The notes: generated from the letters alone by a model not told the origin. Positions 9,745 to 23,151 are shown, numbered from the stretch's first letter. The stretch is DNA of 64,000 nt from Cochliopodium minus (GCA_024220525.1 JAMYWO010000002.1:64862-128861), one strand, 5' to 3'. Translations and numbers: made by a program.

Positions 9745-12700
9745 TCAATTTCTAAATTTATATCTGATAGAAGGCAACTCAATATCTTCATCAGAATCAA
9801 TCATGTCAGCAATGATTTCGATGACAAGATACTTTTGCCAGCTAGGCAAGGGTTTTTGTTGAATCTCCTCAAGAACAGAAGAGATCTCCTTGTTCATTCT
9901 ATCCTTCATCTTCTCAGGTTGCATAAAGGAGCTATAAATAAGAGAAACACCAGCAGAAGCCATTGTCACTTCCAACTTGTATTTCTTTTCAAAGTACTCA
10001 AGGAATTGAGTGAGAGTCAAAGGACCTTCGACATCAAATCTGTCCCAAATAGACCAATTCCATTCCTTGGTAATCTCAGTCCTTGGAGCAGCCATAGGAT
10101 CAGAGAAACCAATGTAAGGTAAAGCAAGATTGAGAAAAGAGTTTGTGAAGATTTCTAAATTTTTTCTTTTGTCCTCTTGTGCGAGCTTGATCAACTCTAA
10201 ACTGACCAAACCAGTAACTGCAGAAGTGGTGGTGACCATAGCTGGTATGATTTTTCCTGCAATACCTTTAATTTTGTGTTTGGTGGCGTTAGTGATGGTG
10301 TAGTTGTTAGCACGTAAGTTGGCAAAGGCGGATATGAAATCAATGTGATGATTGGTAGAATCATCTTTCTCAAAAATGATAGGGGTCATTCTGTAACCAA
10401 CAAGAGAGGAAGGGGATGGAACCCTTTGTTTCAACACCTTGATTTCTTGTTCTTCAATATCAAAACTAGGACTGGATGTATCTTCCTTTTCTTGCTTGTC
10501 ATCTTCTTCGTTTCCTTCTTTTTTCTTTTCTTCATCTAACTTGATGACCATACCCTTCTTAGGTGTCCATTGAGGGATCTCGGTCTTGTTACAAATGTTT
10601 TTGAAATAATCAATGTTGTTATAATCATCAGATTTAAGTCCATAGTTGACAGCGCGAAGTTTAGATGCAGAAATAACAAATTCTTTTTAAAAAAAAAAAA
10701 AACAAAATTAATAATTATAATTGCAACATTTTTTGAAAAATAATGTACCCAAGTGCAATTCATCATTCGAATCGAAAACTAAAGGCTTTGGACAACGTTT
10801 TGGTCCAAACCAAAAAGGAGAGCCATCTTTGGTCAACATATCTTGAGGGAATAAATAAAGGAGTTGTTTGATGTTGTTGGAAAAGATTTCTTCAAATTGG
10901 AGACGAGCCCACTTGACACATTGATCGAAAGTGATGCATTTCTCTTCGGTCAAACAAAGGTAGACAGTGCTGAGAGACTCTAATTGGACGGCATGAGGCA
11001 AAAGGTTGAGTTTTTCAAAATAGGACTTGGAATCACCCAAGTAAGAGTTGACAGTCTCTGCTTGTTGGTTGAAAATTCCTTCAAACTTTTCTCTAGCGAG
11101 AGCGATGGTGTGTTCAATGCTAGAAGGGAAATGGTGAAGGGTGCATTGAGGAATGGATGTCTCTGGGGGATCGACAGATTGTCCATAACTCTCGGTCAAG
11201 AAAGGAACGACAACTTGAACGTTTCCTTTGGTTCCCAAAGTACCACTATCGAGCAAAGCTTTTCTATAGTAGACACATCTTTCGTCCATGTACAATCTAG
11301 CTTGAACGTTGTCCAAAGCATTACATACACCATCTAAAGTATCAAAGAAGAAGTCTCCAAAGACCCTTTCGCTTTCTCCTTCCCCTCCAACTCTGAGAGT
11401 GTGCCATTCAATATTGATATCAGGATTCAACTTCTTTGTGACCTCGGCAGATGTCTCTGATTTTGGTCTATCGATATCTTTAGGTCTGAAAAGGAATTGT
11501 CTGTTGAGATTTGATCTTTCGATGTTATCCATATCTGTGGTGGTGATCTTTCCTTTTCCCAAAGTACCGACTCCCATCATCGCAAAGTTTTTCAACATTT
11601 CGCAACCTATAGCTCCGCAACCAACCAAGAAATAGCTTTGAGATCTAATCTTCTCTTGTAGTTCAACACCAAAACAAGCTATGAGATGGGAATAACGAGT
11701 AGGGCTTCCAACCTTGAATTTCTCTTCAGGGATTTCCAAGAAATTAGTGGGGAGGGCCTTCCTTGCATCATCATAAAAGTACCATTGTTTAACGGGAAAG
11801 TATTTTTGTGATACTGCCTTCAAAGCCTCTTGGGAGACCAAAGCTCCAATATAAGCAGAGACACAGTTGATTTCAGAGTAAGATACATAAGATAAAATCT
11901 TGATCATCTCCTCATTAACCAAAGAAAGATCATCCTTGTTTTGATCTTTAGCAATCTCTAAGAGTTTCATTGCATCTTCAGTGTTGTGCGGTCTTGGTTT
12001 CTTTCCATCATTATTTTGTTCAAACTTCCACAAAGCCTTGAATGCAGCATGCTTTTGTTTCTCCTGATCTAAGAGAAAGAGGCAATCAAGGGTTCCTGCC
12101 TTATCGAAATGATTGATGGCTTCTTCGAGGCGAATGAAGCTGATATCTTTGGGTTGTTTCACTTGGGTGTAGTAACCCTTATCTTTATATTCTCCATAAA
12201 CAGAAAGGTCGACTCTTTGGTAAGTATCCTTTTTCTCCTTGTTTTCTTCGAGCACAGCAAATGAAAAAGGGGTAATCATCTCAATACGCCAAGGATCAGT
12301 TTGATTCAATTTCTCCATCCCTTCTAACTCTTTAAATTTGATATAATCGCCATCTTGGAGATCTATTCTCTTCCCCTCAAGTGCATGTACAACTCCCTCT
12401 TTTGCTTCTATTGCAGAGATCATTCCTTCCTTTGGTTCTTCTCCGGTTTGATCTTTGACAGTGAAATTATCACCAAAATCATTAAAAATGAATCCAAATA
12501 CACCTCTAGATTGAGCCCAGATGAATTTAGTTCCATTTTCATGGCACCATTGATTATATTTCTTCATATCTTCCAATAAGATATTCTCATTTGTGAAGAT
12601 TGCAATATCAAATCCTTTCAAAAACTCCTTCTCAAGATTTTTGGAATGATGGACCGATACTGAGACATATTCGTTCAATTCAGTCAAATTAGATAACGAG

Positions 12701-13172
12701 GATTCACTTCTTTTTCTTCCTTTCGATACATCCTTTTCAGTCAAGTAAAATTGTGTTCCAAGATCTTCAATTTCTGCCACCCCTTCATCCCATATGGTAA
12801 CCGATTTTACTCCAACCAAAATAATATTTTTTGCTGTAAAAAAATAATTTATCAATAAACGATTTTTAATATCAAATTCCCTTTAATTATTTTACCTATT
12901 TCTACACCAAGGCCTTTTAATCCTGCAATAAATATTCTTGCTCCTGCAATTTTTTGTTGTGCTTCATGTCCAAGCACATATAATTGTCTAATAGGGTTTA
13001 AGATTATTTAAAAATTTTTTTGTGTCAAGAAATTATTTTTTTTTACCTTGAATATAATGATTCATCAATTGTTTTATTTTCAGTATCTTCTTCAAGATCC
13101 ATCTAATAATTTTTGATATGATCAATTAAATAAAAAAAAAACTCATAATAAGCTTACTTTATTATTGTCCAT
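9745..13172 (-). CDS. uba1: Ubiquitin-activating enzyme E1
   Basis: E1 adenylates ubiquitin and carries it as a thioester before passing it to E2 enzymes. Small first exons (ATG at 13172, MDNNK; then MDLEEDTENKTIDESLYSRQ) lead into LYVLGHEAQQKIAGARIFI and GLKGLGVEIAKNIIL, the inactive adenylation domain. The main exon (12835 to about 10750) has the active adenylation domain with the nucleotide loop VGCGAIGCEMLKNFAMMGVG, DMDNIERSNLNRQFLFR, and the catalytic cysteine in SIPQCTLHHFPSSIEHTI. The final exons carry the rest of the catalytic-Cys domain and the ubiquitin-fold domain, ending SIRYKFRN. Length (about 1030 residues) fits the family. An acidic Lys/Glu insert (EEKKKEGNEEDDKQEKED) is a local expansion. 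Confidence 0.96.
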
Positions 13173-13438
13173 CTTCAATTTTTTTTTTATTTTTTTCACT
13201 GATTGTCAATGAAAAAGATGCATTGAACAATGAATTCTCTGAATGAAATGAAGAAGAATTGGTATGAAATTTCTTGAAACAATAAACATTCCTAATCTTC
13301 TTTCAACATTTATACAAATTAGACTGAATCTTGCTCATTTAGTTGTCCTTCTTGTAGTTCGTAATTAAAATTAAATTGAAATTTTTTTTCAAAAAATATT
13401 TTATTGATTTCAAATCAAGCAAAAAGCAATTTTTTTTT

Positions 13439-14931
13439 TTAGCAACGAGCAGTAGTATCCCATCCACGAAGTTTTTGGCAGACCCAACAGTGAGCTCTCA
13501 TTGATTGTTGATTAGTGAAAGATGCCATACCTAATTATAATTTATAATTAATTTATGATAATATTTAAGTGTAAAAGTGGAAAATCTAACAACTATCAGG
13601 TGTATAACTCATGATGTTGTTGAGCAAAACTGGGTTGTTTCCATACAAAGTATATCTGTTTCCTTTGCAATCACTTCCGGTTGGATAAGTGCTAAAAAAA
13701 AAAAAGAGATAAAGAATAATTTTTAAATCCATGGAATAATTTTTATTTTTACCATTGGTAGTTCAAAGGTTGAGCAGGGGTATCAGCACAGAAATCTCCA
13801 ACTCCATTACTTACAGAAGTATCTGAAGAATCAGAGTGAACACTTTTTTATTGATGAATTGAAATTAATAAAAAAAATTTTAAAGAGTATAATTTACGTT
13901 TCATAACATTGACTAGTGCAGGATACTTCAGAGTCACCGTGGAATGTATGCCACAAACCAACATTGTCTAAATAAAAAAATTTGATTTTAAAGGATATGA
14001 GATTATTATTTTTGTTTTGATTTCATTACGTCCAATTTCGTGAGATGCAGTTTTATCTCCAGCTCTTACATAAGCTGCATTTACCCAAAGACCTCCGGTA
14101 GCTCTGGTTGCAGTTGCATCCCAAGGGAAGGTTCCAATTCCAAGCAAAGTTCCTGCAGATCCTGAAGCTTGTGCAGTGATGAATACATTAAGGTATGCGG
14201 TTGGTGATACAGCATAATAGTTTTTGATTCCGGTCAATTGTGTATACCAATTACTAAAAATCAAATTTATTTTTTTTTATCCGATAAATTTTTCCAATAT
14301 TATAAAATTATGATAGGATTAAAGAATATTCTTCAATTAATTTTACCTGTTTGAATTACTATATGCAGAAAGTGAGCAAGATGTTGCATTAGTGACAAAT
14401 CTAACATTTGCTTGTCTGAAAGTAAATCCAGTTCCAGCAAAGTCACTGTTAATTTGTCTGACTTGATCATCTATTCTGGTTTGGGTCACTCCATTACAGT
14501 TGGTTGCGGAACAACAGATTACGTGGAAATAAAGACCAATAGTAAATGTACGACCAGTATAGTTATTTCTAGTTGCAAAATTATCGCAAATTCCTTCAGT
14601 AGCACAAGCCATTGGTGCACCAAAATGGAAGGAATTTTCTCTTACGGTTTTTCTCCATCTATAGATATCATCTTTTTGGAAAAAAAATTAATGGGAATAA
14701 AATTATCAAAAGTATTTTTTTACCAGTTGGACAATATTTCTTTCCAGTTACATTAGTTGGAAGAAATTCATTCAAAAATTCTATTTAGGAAAAAAAATTA
14801 AGCATAAAATTTTTCCGTTTTGAATATTATTTTTACCAATTCCACGAAATTCATCATCAAAGCTGTAAGATGAACAAATTGCTACAAAAAAGCACACAAT
14901 TAATATTGAAAGGATTTTCATTTTTTCACCT
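13439..14931 (-). CDS. Secreted pappalysin-type metalloprotease (M43 family)
   Basis: A secreted zinc protease of the cytophagalysin/pappalysin type. The N terminus (MKILSILIVCFFVAICSS) is a signal peptide. About nine exons follow. The zinc site is read across an intron: TASHEIG plus one base of the His codon ends an exon near 14033, and the next begins NVGLWHTFHG, giving HEIGHNVGLWHTFHG, the extended HExxHxxGxxH motif of metzincins. NNIMSYTPDSC near 13610 is the Met-turn. Upstream blocks (FHVICCSATNCNGVTQTRIDDQ; LNVFITAQASG...LGIGTFPWD) are typical M43 propeptide-less catalytic sequence. Eight or more cysteines suggest disulphides. It lies between E1 and ATG4 on the same strand, with no obvious functional link. 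Likely used on extracellular or phagosomal proteins. Confidence 0.9.
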
Positions 14932-15256
14932 TTTTTTTTTATTTTTTGTTAATTATTATTATTTTTATTCAAAATTAATATTATTATTTTCATTGTATTT
15001 AAGATTTTAACTCTTGTATTTTGAGCAATTCCAAAACAAAATACGACCAAATCTGCATGTTCCATTGTTGAATTTTGAAAAGAAAATTGAGATGTTTTTA
15101 AAACAAAATTTAGAAGTCATAAATAATAATATTTTTTTTTTTCTTTTGAAAATTCAAAATCTTTATGGGAAATAAGATGGCAATCATATGATAATAGAAG
15201 TTTCTTAAAAGATACAAAAAATAAAAATATATTTTTATTCAATTCAAATTTACAAT
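14932..15256. other. Intergenic AT-rich spacer
   Basis: Promoter side of the M43 protease and 3' side of ATG4. Only AT-rich sequence with short T and A runs is visible; I see no further gene or RNA. Confidence 0.6.
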
Positions 15257-16960
15257 TCAATTAATAATTTCGAAATCAGATTGTAGTTCTTCTTCATCCT
15301 TATCCTTGTGATGATTTTCATTGATGTTGACAACGATATTCTTCTCGGGAAAAGGAGGGAAAACGATATCCTCAATCGGATCAGGCTCTTGCTTTTTTGC
15401 ATATTTGGGAGCAGTTTCTGCAATATCAATAATCGTATCATTTTTTAATTGGGAATTTAAATTATTAATTCTATCACATAGATCTTCAAAATCCATTTTA
15501 TCTTTACAATAAAATCCAAGCACCAAAGAAGGATCAATCTCCTTGATTTTCATCGTTTGAGGGCTGCTCACATGAAATGTATCGGTAGAAAAATTTTCAA
15601 TCGGAACTGAAGTTTGGACGATATGAGGATTGAGATAGAAGAGATTATCATCTTGATGTGCAACAAAATAAAGAGATCCGTTGGGTTTTCCTCCAACGAT
15701 CCCGAGCGATTGAGGAAACTTGAAAAATTCTTTAATGGCTTCGATTTTCAAATCAGAAATCTTTGTTTGATTGGCATTCAAAAGGGTAGGGATGAACAAA
15801 ATGAGGGGTCTCCAATCTCTTTCTCCACCCAACAATCCATCTCCATTCTCGACGATATCATCTTTGAGTTTTTGGAATTGAGAGCGTGTGAAACGGGGGG
15901 AGACGACCTCATAATCCTTGGTTGTTCTGCACAAAACTTCCACTTTGTCTTTCCAAATAGTGAAACAGCCAGGTGGTGGAACATAAAATGTAAAACCACC
16001 AGGTGAATGTTTTCTTACCAGCACTTTCAAAACCTTTGCGATCAGTGACGGTGAGAACCAATCCCCTACCTTGCTATCGTAAACTGTTCCCAATTGTGCA
16101 ATGTTGTGTATTGAATAGGGAGAAACAATAGAAGATTCATCAGCGAACCAACTCACAATCTTTAAGTGAATATAAAAAAAAAAGTTAAAATCAGATTATA
16201 AAAAATAATAAATTTGAGATTTCATAAAATAATCAATTTTTCAATGTTTTCCATACAATCTTATAAATCATGTTATTATTTGATTTTTTTATATCTCTCC
16301 CTATGAAATGTCTTTTATATGCTTCGGCCAACATCATTTGACCTGTTCTCAACATACATCCCCAGCCCAGATCAGTGGTAAAATTGGATGGGCTGATGGG
16401 TGTGAAGGAGTTTCTATATGTGAAATAAATGATATTTGTAAATTCTTTGAGAAATTTCTTCAATGCCTCTTGTATATCTTCCATGTTCAAATTGCTATCA
16501 TCCAATGATGTCTTATCTATTTTCAATTTCGTTTTTATTGTTTTATTTATCAGATTTGGATCCAATTCTGAATCCTCATCTTTCCCTTTTAAAAAACATT
16601 TTCCCAATATCCATATTTCATTTGTTGTAAATATTGAATTGTTGTTCGAATCTAAATATAAATTTTTGTTATATAACATGAATATTTCGGTTTAATTGTC
16701 ATTACATGGCTTTATTAAATTGTAAAAAGTTGATTTTGCATTATTCAAGAAGAGCGATACTGAAGATTTCTTATGATGAATACTATTGTTTGGCATATTC
16801 TTCAATATAGATTTTCTTTCTTTGATTTTATCTTCTTTACGTAAATCTATCCATCCTTTATAAGGAGACTTTTCATAATCCTTTTTATAAATAACATTTT
16901 TTAAAATAAAATCTTTTTTGTTTAAATATTCAGTTATATCTCTACCTCTTGCAATGTTTT
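15257..16960 (-). CDS. atg4: ATG4 autophagy cysteine protease
   Basis: ATG4 trims Atg8/LC3 and releases it from lipid. The exon at about 16626-16270 includes TDLGWGCMLRTGQMMLAEAY, the active-site Cys loop (family DAGWGCMLRSGQML). The large exon (16158-15257) has SPYSIHNIAQLG, GDWFSPSLIAKVLKVL and PQSLGIVGGKPNGSLYF, then NLFYLNPHIVQ. The family has YLDPH there (catalytic Asp and His), so the Asp is replaced by Asn while the His stays. The C terminus (LQSDFEIIN) ends in a FEII motif like the LIR of human ATG4B. The N terminus is not settled: an upstream exon from the ATG at 16788 (MPNNSIHHKKSS) splices in phase through a 54-nt intron, and open frame extends further to about 16960. The autophagy assignment is firm. 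Confidence 0.9.
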
Positions 16961-16989
16961 TATATCATATTTCTCTTGATATAATTCAT

Positions 16990-17334
16990 TCATCACTTTA
17001 TTTTTTTATTATTTACAATTTTATTTTGATGTTTTTTTTGGCATAAATTAATATTGTGAAAAGTATATAGAAATTTTATTTTTCAGCTTTATTCTTTCTT
17101 TCAAACTTTCTGTGTTTAGAATTATTCTCCTATATATAATCCCCCTCGAAAAAAGGGTTGACAAGTGTTTTTTAATGAAAATTCAAATCAAAGGATTTGT
17201 TCAAAAAAAAAAAAAAAGATAAATATTCAAATTTGGCTTGTTCAGGTTAATTCTTTCAGTTTTTGCAAAAGAAATATAAAAAAATTAAGATAAAAGAAGC
17301 AAATTCTTTATTGAAATTTAAATTATTCAAAGAA
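16990..17334. other. Divergent promoter region between ATG4 and the PX gene
   Basis: About 340 bp between two divergent genes. AT-rich apart from one short C/G patch (CCCCCTCG near 17142). No ORF or RNA gene was recognised; a shared bidirectional promoter is likely but no element is clear. Confidence 0.45.
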
Positions 17335-19313
17335 ATGAAGGAAGGACAAGAATATATATATACATCACCAATCTATGTATTTTATTTTAATTTTATTTTC
17401 CTTCATATATTTCATTATCACTGTAAAATTGTAAAAAGGAAGATATAGATAAACATGTTAAAGAAATATCAGTACTTTTTTGTGATAACTTTAGCAAGAT
17501 TTTGGGTGATAATTGCATTGAAAATTTGAATAAAGAAAAAATCAAAAAGAAGAGAGTATGGAAAAAGAGGAAAGAAGATAAAGTTAGAAAAGAGATTCAA
17601 TATAGGTAAGAAAATCAAAAAATTTTTTACCTCAAATTAAATTGATATCTTAATCATATTTGTAGTGAAATAATATCAGAAATAATAAGTGATCAAGAAT
17701 TAGATCCTTACGTATCCTATATAATACATACAAGTAAAAAAAAAAATTTCACACTTCTTTAATTCTATTAATGGAAATTTAATCAATCCCAAGATAATGG
17801 ACATTCCAAAATAGTTCTCAAAAGATACAATGACTTCAAAGACCTTCACAAAAAGATTGGAAAAAACTGTAAGAATGCAAGATTTCCAAAGCCCAGTTCT
17901 TTGATAGGAAACAGAAATTTAGAAAAAGAATTTATTGAGAACAGAAAAATACACCTACAAAAATACTTGGAAGATTTAAATAGCAATGAAGAAACTAAAG
18001 ACGAGAAATATTTGTCGAGTTGGCTTGGCTATTCGAGTTCTTTCGAAGAAGAGAGATTCCACAAAATGATCAAAAAAGCATACGTTATGACAAAACACCA
18101 AATAGGGTACAAAAAAACGATATATTGGTCTTGCATTGATGAAGCTATCTCAAAACTTCTTTTTAATACTATTTACGAAAGATTCAAAGATAGGCTTCAA
18201 GAAGAAATCCCAAGTGAAGAAAAAAATCGCAAGAATACATTTAAATATATCAGCGTTACTCTTTATTCCCTCATTACTCCTTCTGTATCTCAACTAAGGG
18301 AAAGTGTCCAACTTTTGTATGATAGCTATGAATCAATAAGCCAAAACTTTGAGAAGATGAGAGAAGACATAGAGCTTGAAAGGAACAGTATTAAAGAGAA
18401 AATATCTTTAGTTTTTGAGAAAGAAATTAATTTTTCCTCTCTTAATTCTGATTTTAAAGAACTTCTCTCTAATTTTAACAAAAAACCTGTTTTTAAAAGT
18501 GAGATTTATCCACTTCAAAAACTCAGAGAAGCTTTTTTGAGCCAGGACATCCCTTCCCTACAAAATATAGAAACTAAATTTAATATAGACAAAGAAAATA
18601 TCTTTGATCAGCTAAATATTGTTTCTAAAGTGGACGATACTTCTCACATATATTCTCTCTTTTTGGTTGATTGGAACCTGATCTTGAAAGCTTCTTTTGG
18701 ACTCGTAGACATCTCTTATTTTGTAAAAATTTTTATAGAGTTCATAAATTCCCAGAAAGTCATTGCCCAAACTCAACTGGATGATATTGAGAACCAAGTT
18801 GAGAAAGAAGAGTTTACTTTCTATTACTGGGTTCTTTCTGACTTTCTCAAGAATTTCAAGTTTAAAGTTAAGAGCGAGTGTTTCCATCTTTACTCTAAAC
18901 ACTTTTCTGAAAACACATTTATAGTAGATGCTTTCCATCTTTTCGCCAAGAATCTTATGAAAGAGCTCAAAAGATTGTTCAAAAATCTCAGTTTTTCATA
19001 TGGAGATGAACTCATTAATCTTATCAAGCAAAATGATAAATTGCCCATCAAAGATATTGCCAATCAAGCTTTTAAGAATACCGGAGAAATTTTCTTTCAA
19101 AAGCTAAACATTCTTGTTGAAAATCTTTTTCTTTCTTTTCAAACTATTGTCCTAGTTAATTCTTCTTTGTTCCTTACACAATCTGATGTGATCAACAAAG
19201 TTAGCCACTCTATCAAGCAAATCAAGTTTAAAGTAGATCACTCTCCTTTTGTTCATCCACTTCAGATTGCAATAGACATGATTTCCAATTATATTTTAAA
19301 AGAAAATAAATAA
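17335..19313 (+). CDS. PX-domain (sorting-nexin-like) protein
   Basis: Four exons: 17335-17376 (MKEGQEYIYTSPIY), 17439-17605, about 17667-17731 and about 17796-19313. The phases fit (0, 2, 1). A PX domain spans roughly residues 75-165: DPYVSYIIHT, then KIVLKRYNDFKDLHKKI (the basic R-Y-x-x-F phosphoinositide core), ARFPKPSSLIGNRNLEKEF and IENRKIHLQKYLEDL. PX domains bind PI3P on endosomes. The 400 residues that follow are strongly helical and may form a BAR-like dimer, as in sorting nexins 1/2/5, but no signature confirms this. A basic stretch (KIKKKRVWKKRKED) precedes the PX domain. The start ATG is chosen because it gives an in-phase 62-nt first intron. Confidence 0.75.
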
Positions 19314-19610
19314 GAAAAGGATAAAAAACATAAAATAAAAAATTAATTTAATTTTATTCAATCAAAAATGATTTAATTTCTTATGTTAATTCAATTCAAA
19401 ACTTTAAAAATCTAATTTGAGATCAAAATTGATACTTTGTGAAGTTTTTAATTATGATCAATTAAAAAAAAAAATAAATAAAAAAAAAAAAAATAGAATA
19501 TTTTTATTTTGAATAATATATAAATCTGTTCAAAGCCTATTTATTGCAGATATATCCAGATATATTTAAATAAATCTATATATTCTCAAAAATTTATATA
19601 TAATCAAATT

Positions 19611-22600
19611 ATGTCTTCTCCAAATCGATATTCTCATTCTAGGAGCAATAGGAGCTCCAAATCACCTTTGAATAGAAATAGAAATTCAAACTCTTCGAGA
19701 TCACCAAATAATTCGAGATATACCGATCCTAGAGAGAGATATAGGGAAGATAAGAGGAATGTGAGAGATTATTATGTGAAAGGCAGATCCAGATCCAATT
19801 CGAATGAGAAAAATAAAGAAATTAGTAATTCTCCCTTTGAAAGTAATAACATTGAAATCAATATGCATAATAACAATGAGGAAACGATAATTTTGCCTAA
19901 TACTTTCGAAAATCCACAGATTTTCAATAATAATGAAATTTCCAATGATTACTCTTATGATAATTCACAATTTACAAGCAATAAAATTCCAATAACTCCG
20001 AAAATACCTTATTCCATCCAAGAAAGGATCAATATGGGCAAGAATCCTTCGATTTATTTGGGTGGATGTTGGAAATCAATGTCTGATTCAAATGATAACA
20101 CAAATGATCATGATAATAATTTGATATTTAGGATAAATGGATTGAATGATGATGTAAAAAAAGCTATTAATTAATTATTTTAATATTTTTTCAAAAAAAA
20201 AAATCAACATATTAACTATAAATTTAATTTAAATGTAGGGAATCAAAAATAAGGATCCAAGATTTCCCAATTTTTATACCACGAATCATAAATCAAAATT
20301 TCCTATCCCCAAATTCGCCATAGATGAAAATTCCATTGAAGATGAGAGAATGAACAATCATAGATCACCTTATAACAAATATTCCTCTTCTAATTCATCC
20401 TATGACGAATATTCCTCCAATTCCTCTTATTCTTCTTCATACAAATATTCATATGACAAATATCCATCAAGGAGCTACGATAATAATCAATATTATAGCA
20501 GATCAAGATCAAGCAACAATTATTATGGAAATCAGAATCAAAGAACTTACTCCTCTGGATCCAAATATTACCCTAACAATAATAGTGATGAATTGATAAT
20601 ACCAATCAATGAGACAACTAATCAATCTAATCAATCAAATAAATTAAATCCAACAAATAAATTAAATCCAAAGAATCAATCGAATCAATCGAATATATTG
20701 GTGATCAAATCGGAAATGTCCTCTGATGTAAATTGGAAATCATATCTCTATCCCCTTTTCTCTCCTCACTCCAACTACCCAGTGAAAATGTACTACAAAG
20801 AGAGCCATTGGCACGTATCATTCTCCAACTCCTACGAAGCAGGGAATGCCTATCGTTCTTTACAAGGGAGAACTCCAAGCAACTTTCCAAGTCCATTGTT
20901 CTTGGAGTTTTCAAAGGAGAAATCTACTGAGACAAACAATCCGCCTGAAATTCACAATACAACTGTTTTGAAAAAGGATCAAAGCAACAAATCTCAGTTG
21001 AAGATTGATTCCCTCAGGTTGCTCCATACTGAATTGGTTGATATCATCAAACAAGACTTTGTTAGAACTCACATCAACTTGGCCATCGACGATTTTATCT
21101 CAACTGCCGGTTTTAATCATGTCAAGCCCCAAGTTAAGACTGAAGAATCCCCTTTCAAAATTGTTTCTCCGATCACAAATAAAGCTTCCAGTGAAGTTGT
21201 TCCACACACTCCTCCCACAAGATTGGAGATTTTCAAGATTTCCAAGACCTTGGAATTAAAGTCTGTTGTTACGCCTCCTGTGGAGAAAATGGAGGATAAC
21301 GTAAACTCTTCCAAAACAAAAAAAACTGCAATCTCCAATAAAAAGAACAAAAAATCTAAAAGTTTTGACATCCCCAATAAAAAAGATGTCTTCTCTTCCT
21401 CTTCATCATCATCATCATCATCTTCCTCTTCAGAAGACGAAGAATTGATCTCCAAAAAGAGGAAAAATATCAACAGCGACAAAATTGTAAATAAACATTT
21501 CAAAGAAAACCTCGATGATGATATTGACGATGATGAGAAGAATCTTTTTCCACACAACCACAACATCAAAAAAAACAGCGAAAATGGAAGCCTTCATAAA
21601 GTAAGTTTAAAACCACAACCCCCTGACCAAAAGAACCAACAAGTACAAGCCAAAAAAACTTTCTTCAATTTTGCCAAAATCATTCTTCCTGTCAACAAGC
21701 CTCCCGTTCCAAGCATTGATGAGATGGTGGATGATGAGATCATCAATTTTGAAAATGATAATTTAGATAACGAACTACAAAGTTCCAATTCTTTTGATAA
21801 CAAACTTGTTGATCCTCCTCCTCCTGAAAAGAAAGATACTCTTGTGAATGAAAGCAAGGGTATCATAGAAATAACCATCATTAATAATAATAACAAAAAC
21901 AACATCAACAATAATAACACCAAAAATAATAATCACAATAATGATGACAATAATAGTGATATTAATAGTAATAATATTAACAATAATAATATCCACGTCA
22001 ATAATGGCCATTTACACACTAACAATTTTAACAACACCACAAACAATAATATCCCGAATGGAGGAAATGTTTCTAAAAACAACATCATTTTAAATACAAA
22101 CAATGACAAAAATTATTTGAATGATGATAACAAAGGCAATAACGTCAACAATAAAACTAAAATTGAAAATAAAGCTGTAAAGGAAAACAATAGCATCAAA
22201 GAAAATAAAATCATAAACAATATCATCCAAAACAAACTAAAGATTAGCAGGGAAATTTCGAAAAGCCCCGAACCCTCCCCAGCATTCTCACACAAGTTAC
22301 TGGACAATGTGAGGAGAATGTCAGGAACCTTCACTCCCGAAAACGAAAAAAGCGAGGATGACAACTCCGTGTGTGACAATGATGATTATGAGATCATGGA
22401 CGAAGAAGACAAGGGTATTTATGAGTGGATCACCAAAAAACACAAGAAGATTCTTTCTTACAATCAAAACAATCAGGATGTTTTGATCAACTTGACGGAA
22501 AGCCACAAAGAGAAAATCTTACAGTTGAATCCCCACATGTGTGCTCGTTTGATGACTGCCCAGTCTGTCAAATCATTCCCCAAAATAAAGACCAAAATTG

Positions 22601-23151
22601 TTGAGGAGAAACACAACACTGAGAGTGCAACTTTGTTGGATTCTACGCGTAGACGTCGTTTAAATTTGAGAAAGGCTATGTCGGGAGGTAATGAATCTTT
22701 AAAGTTTCATCAGTTAAAGTCTCGAAAGAAAAAACTCAAGTTTTCACCTTCTTCCATTCATGATTGGGGACTTTTTGCTCTCGAGAAGATCGAGAGCAAA
22801 GATATGGTGATAGAATACATTGGTGAGGTCATCCGTCAAAAAGTCGCTGATCATCGAGAGAAAATCTATGAGAAGAGGGGCATTGGGAGCAGCTACTTCT
22901 TTAAGATTGACGATGAGTTTATTTTGGATGCTACCGAGAAAGGTAACCTAGCAAGGTTCATTAATCATTCTTGTGAACCTAATTGCAATGCAAAGGTCAT
23001 TGTAGTTGATGGTGAGAGAAAAATTGTTATCTACAGCAAGAGGACCATCAACGCAGGAGAAGAGATCACTTATGATTATAAGTTCCCATATGAACTCCAG
23101 AAAATCCCTTGCCATTGCGGGAGTATAAAGTGTAGAGGATCATTGAATTGA
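19611..23151 (+). CDS. set1: Set1/COMPASS histone H3-K4 methyltransferase
   Basis: Two exons: 19611-20153 and 20239-23151 (about 1151 residues). The order is that of Set1: an Arg/Ser-rich start, a conserved IYLGGCWKS and KDPRFPNF ... [10 protein letters not shown] block, an RRM (about residues 333-415: NILVIKSEM ... [19 protein letters not shown]), a long Asn/Ser/Lys linker, the nSET ([11 protein letters not shown], about 984), SET (about 1012-1130) and post-SET. SET motifs seen: [51 protein letters not shown] and [12 protein letters not shown]; post-[16 protein letters not shown] is the true C terminus. It methylates H3K4 at active promoters as the catalytic core of COMPASS. The linker contains a Ser run with acidic SEDEE and more than 60 Asn, which may be disordered. 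Confidence 0.95.
21402..22200 (+). repeat. Ser and Asn homopeptide tracts in Set1
   Basis: TCATCA-type Ser codons at 21402-21435 and AAT/AAC Asn codons through about 21875-22200, all in frame. Such tracts are common in dictyostelids and other AT-rich amoebae. Confidence 0.85.
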
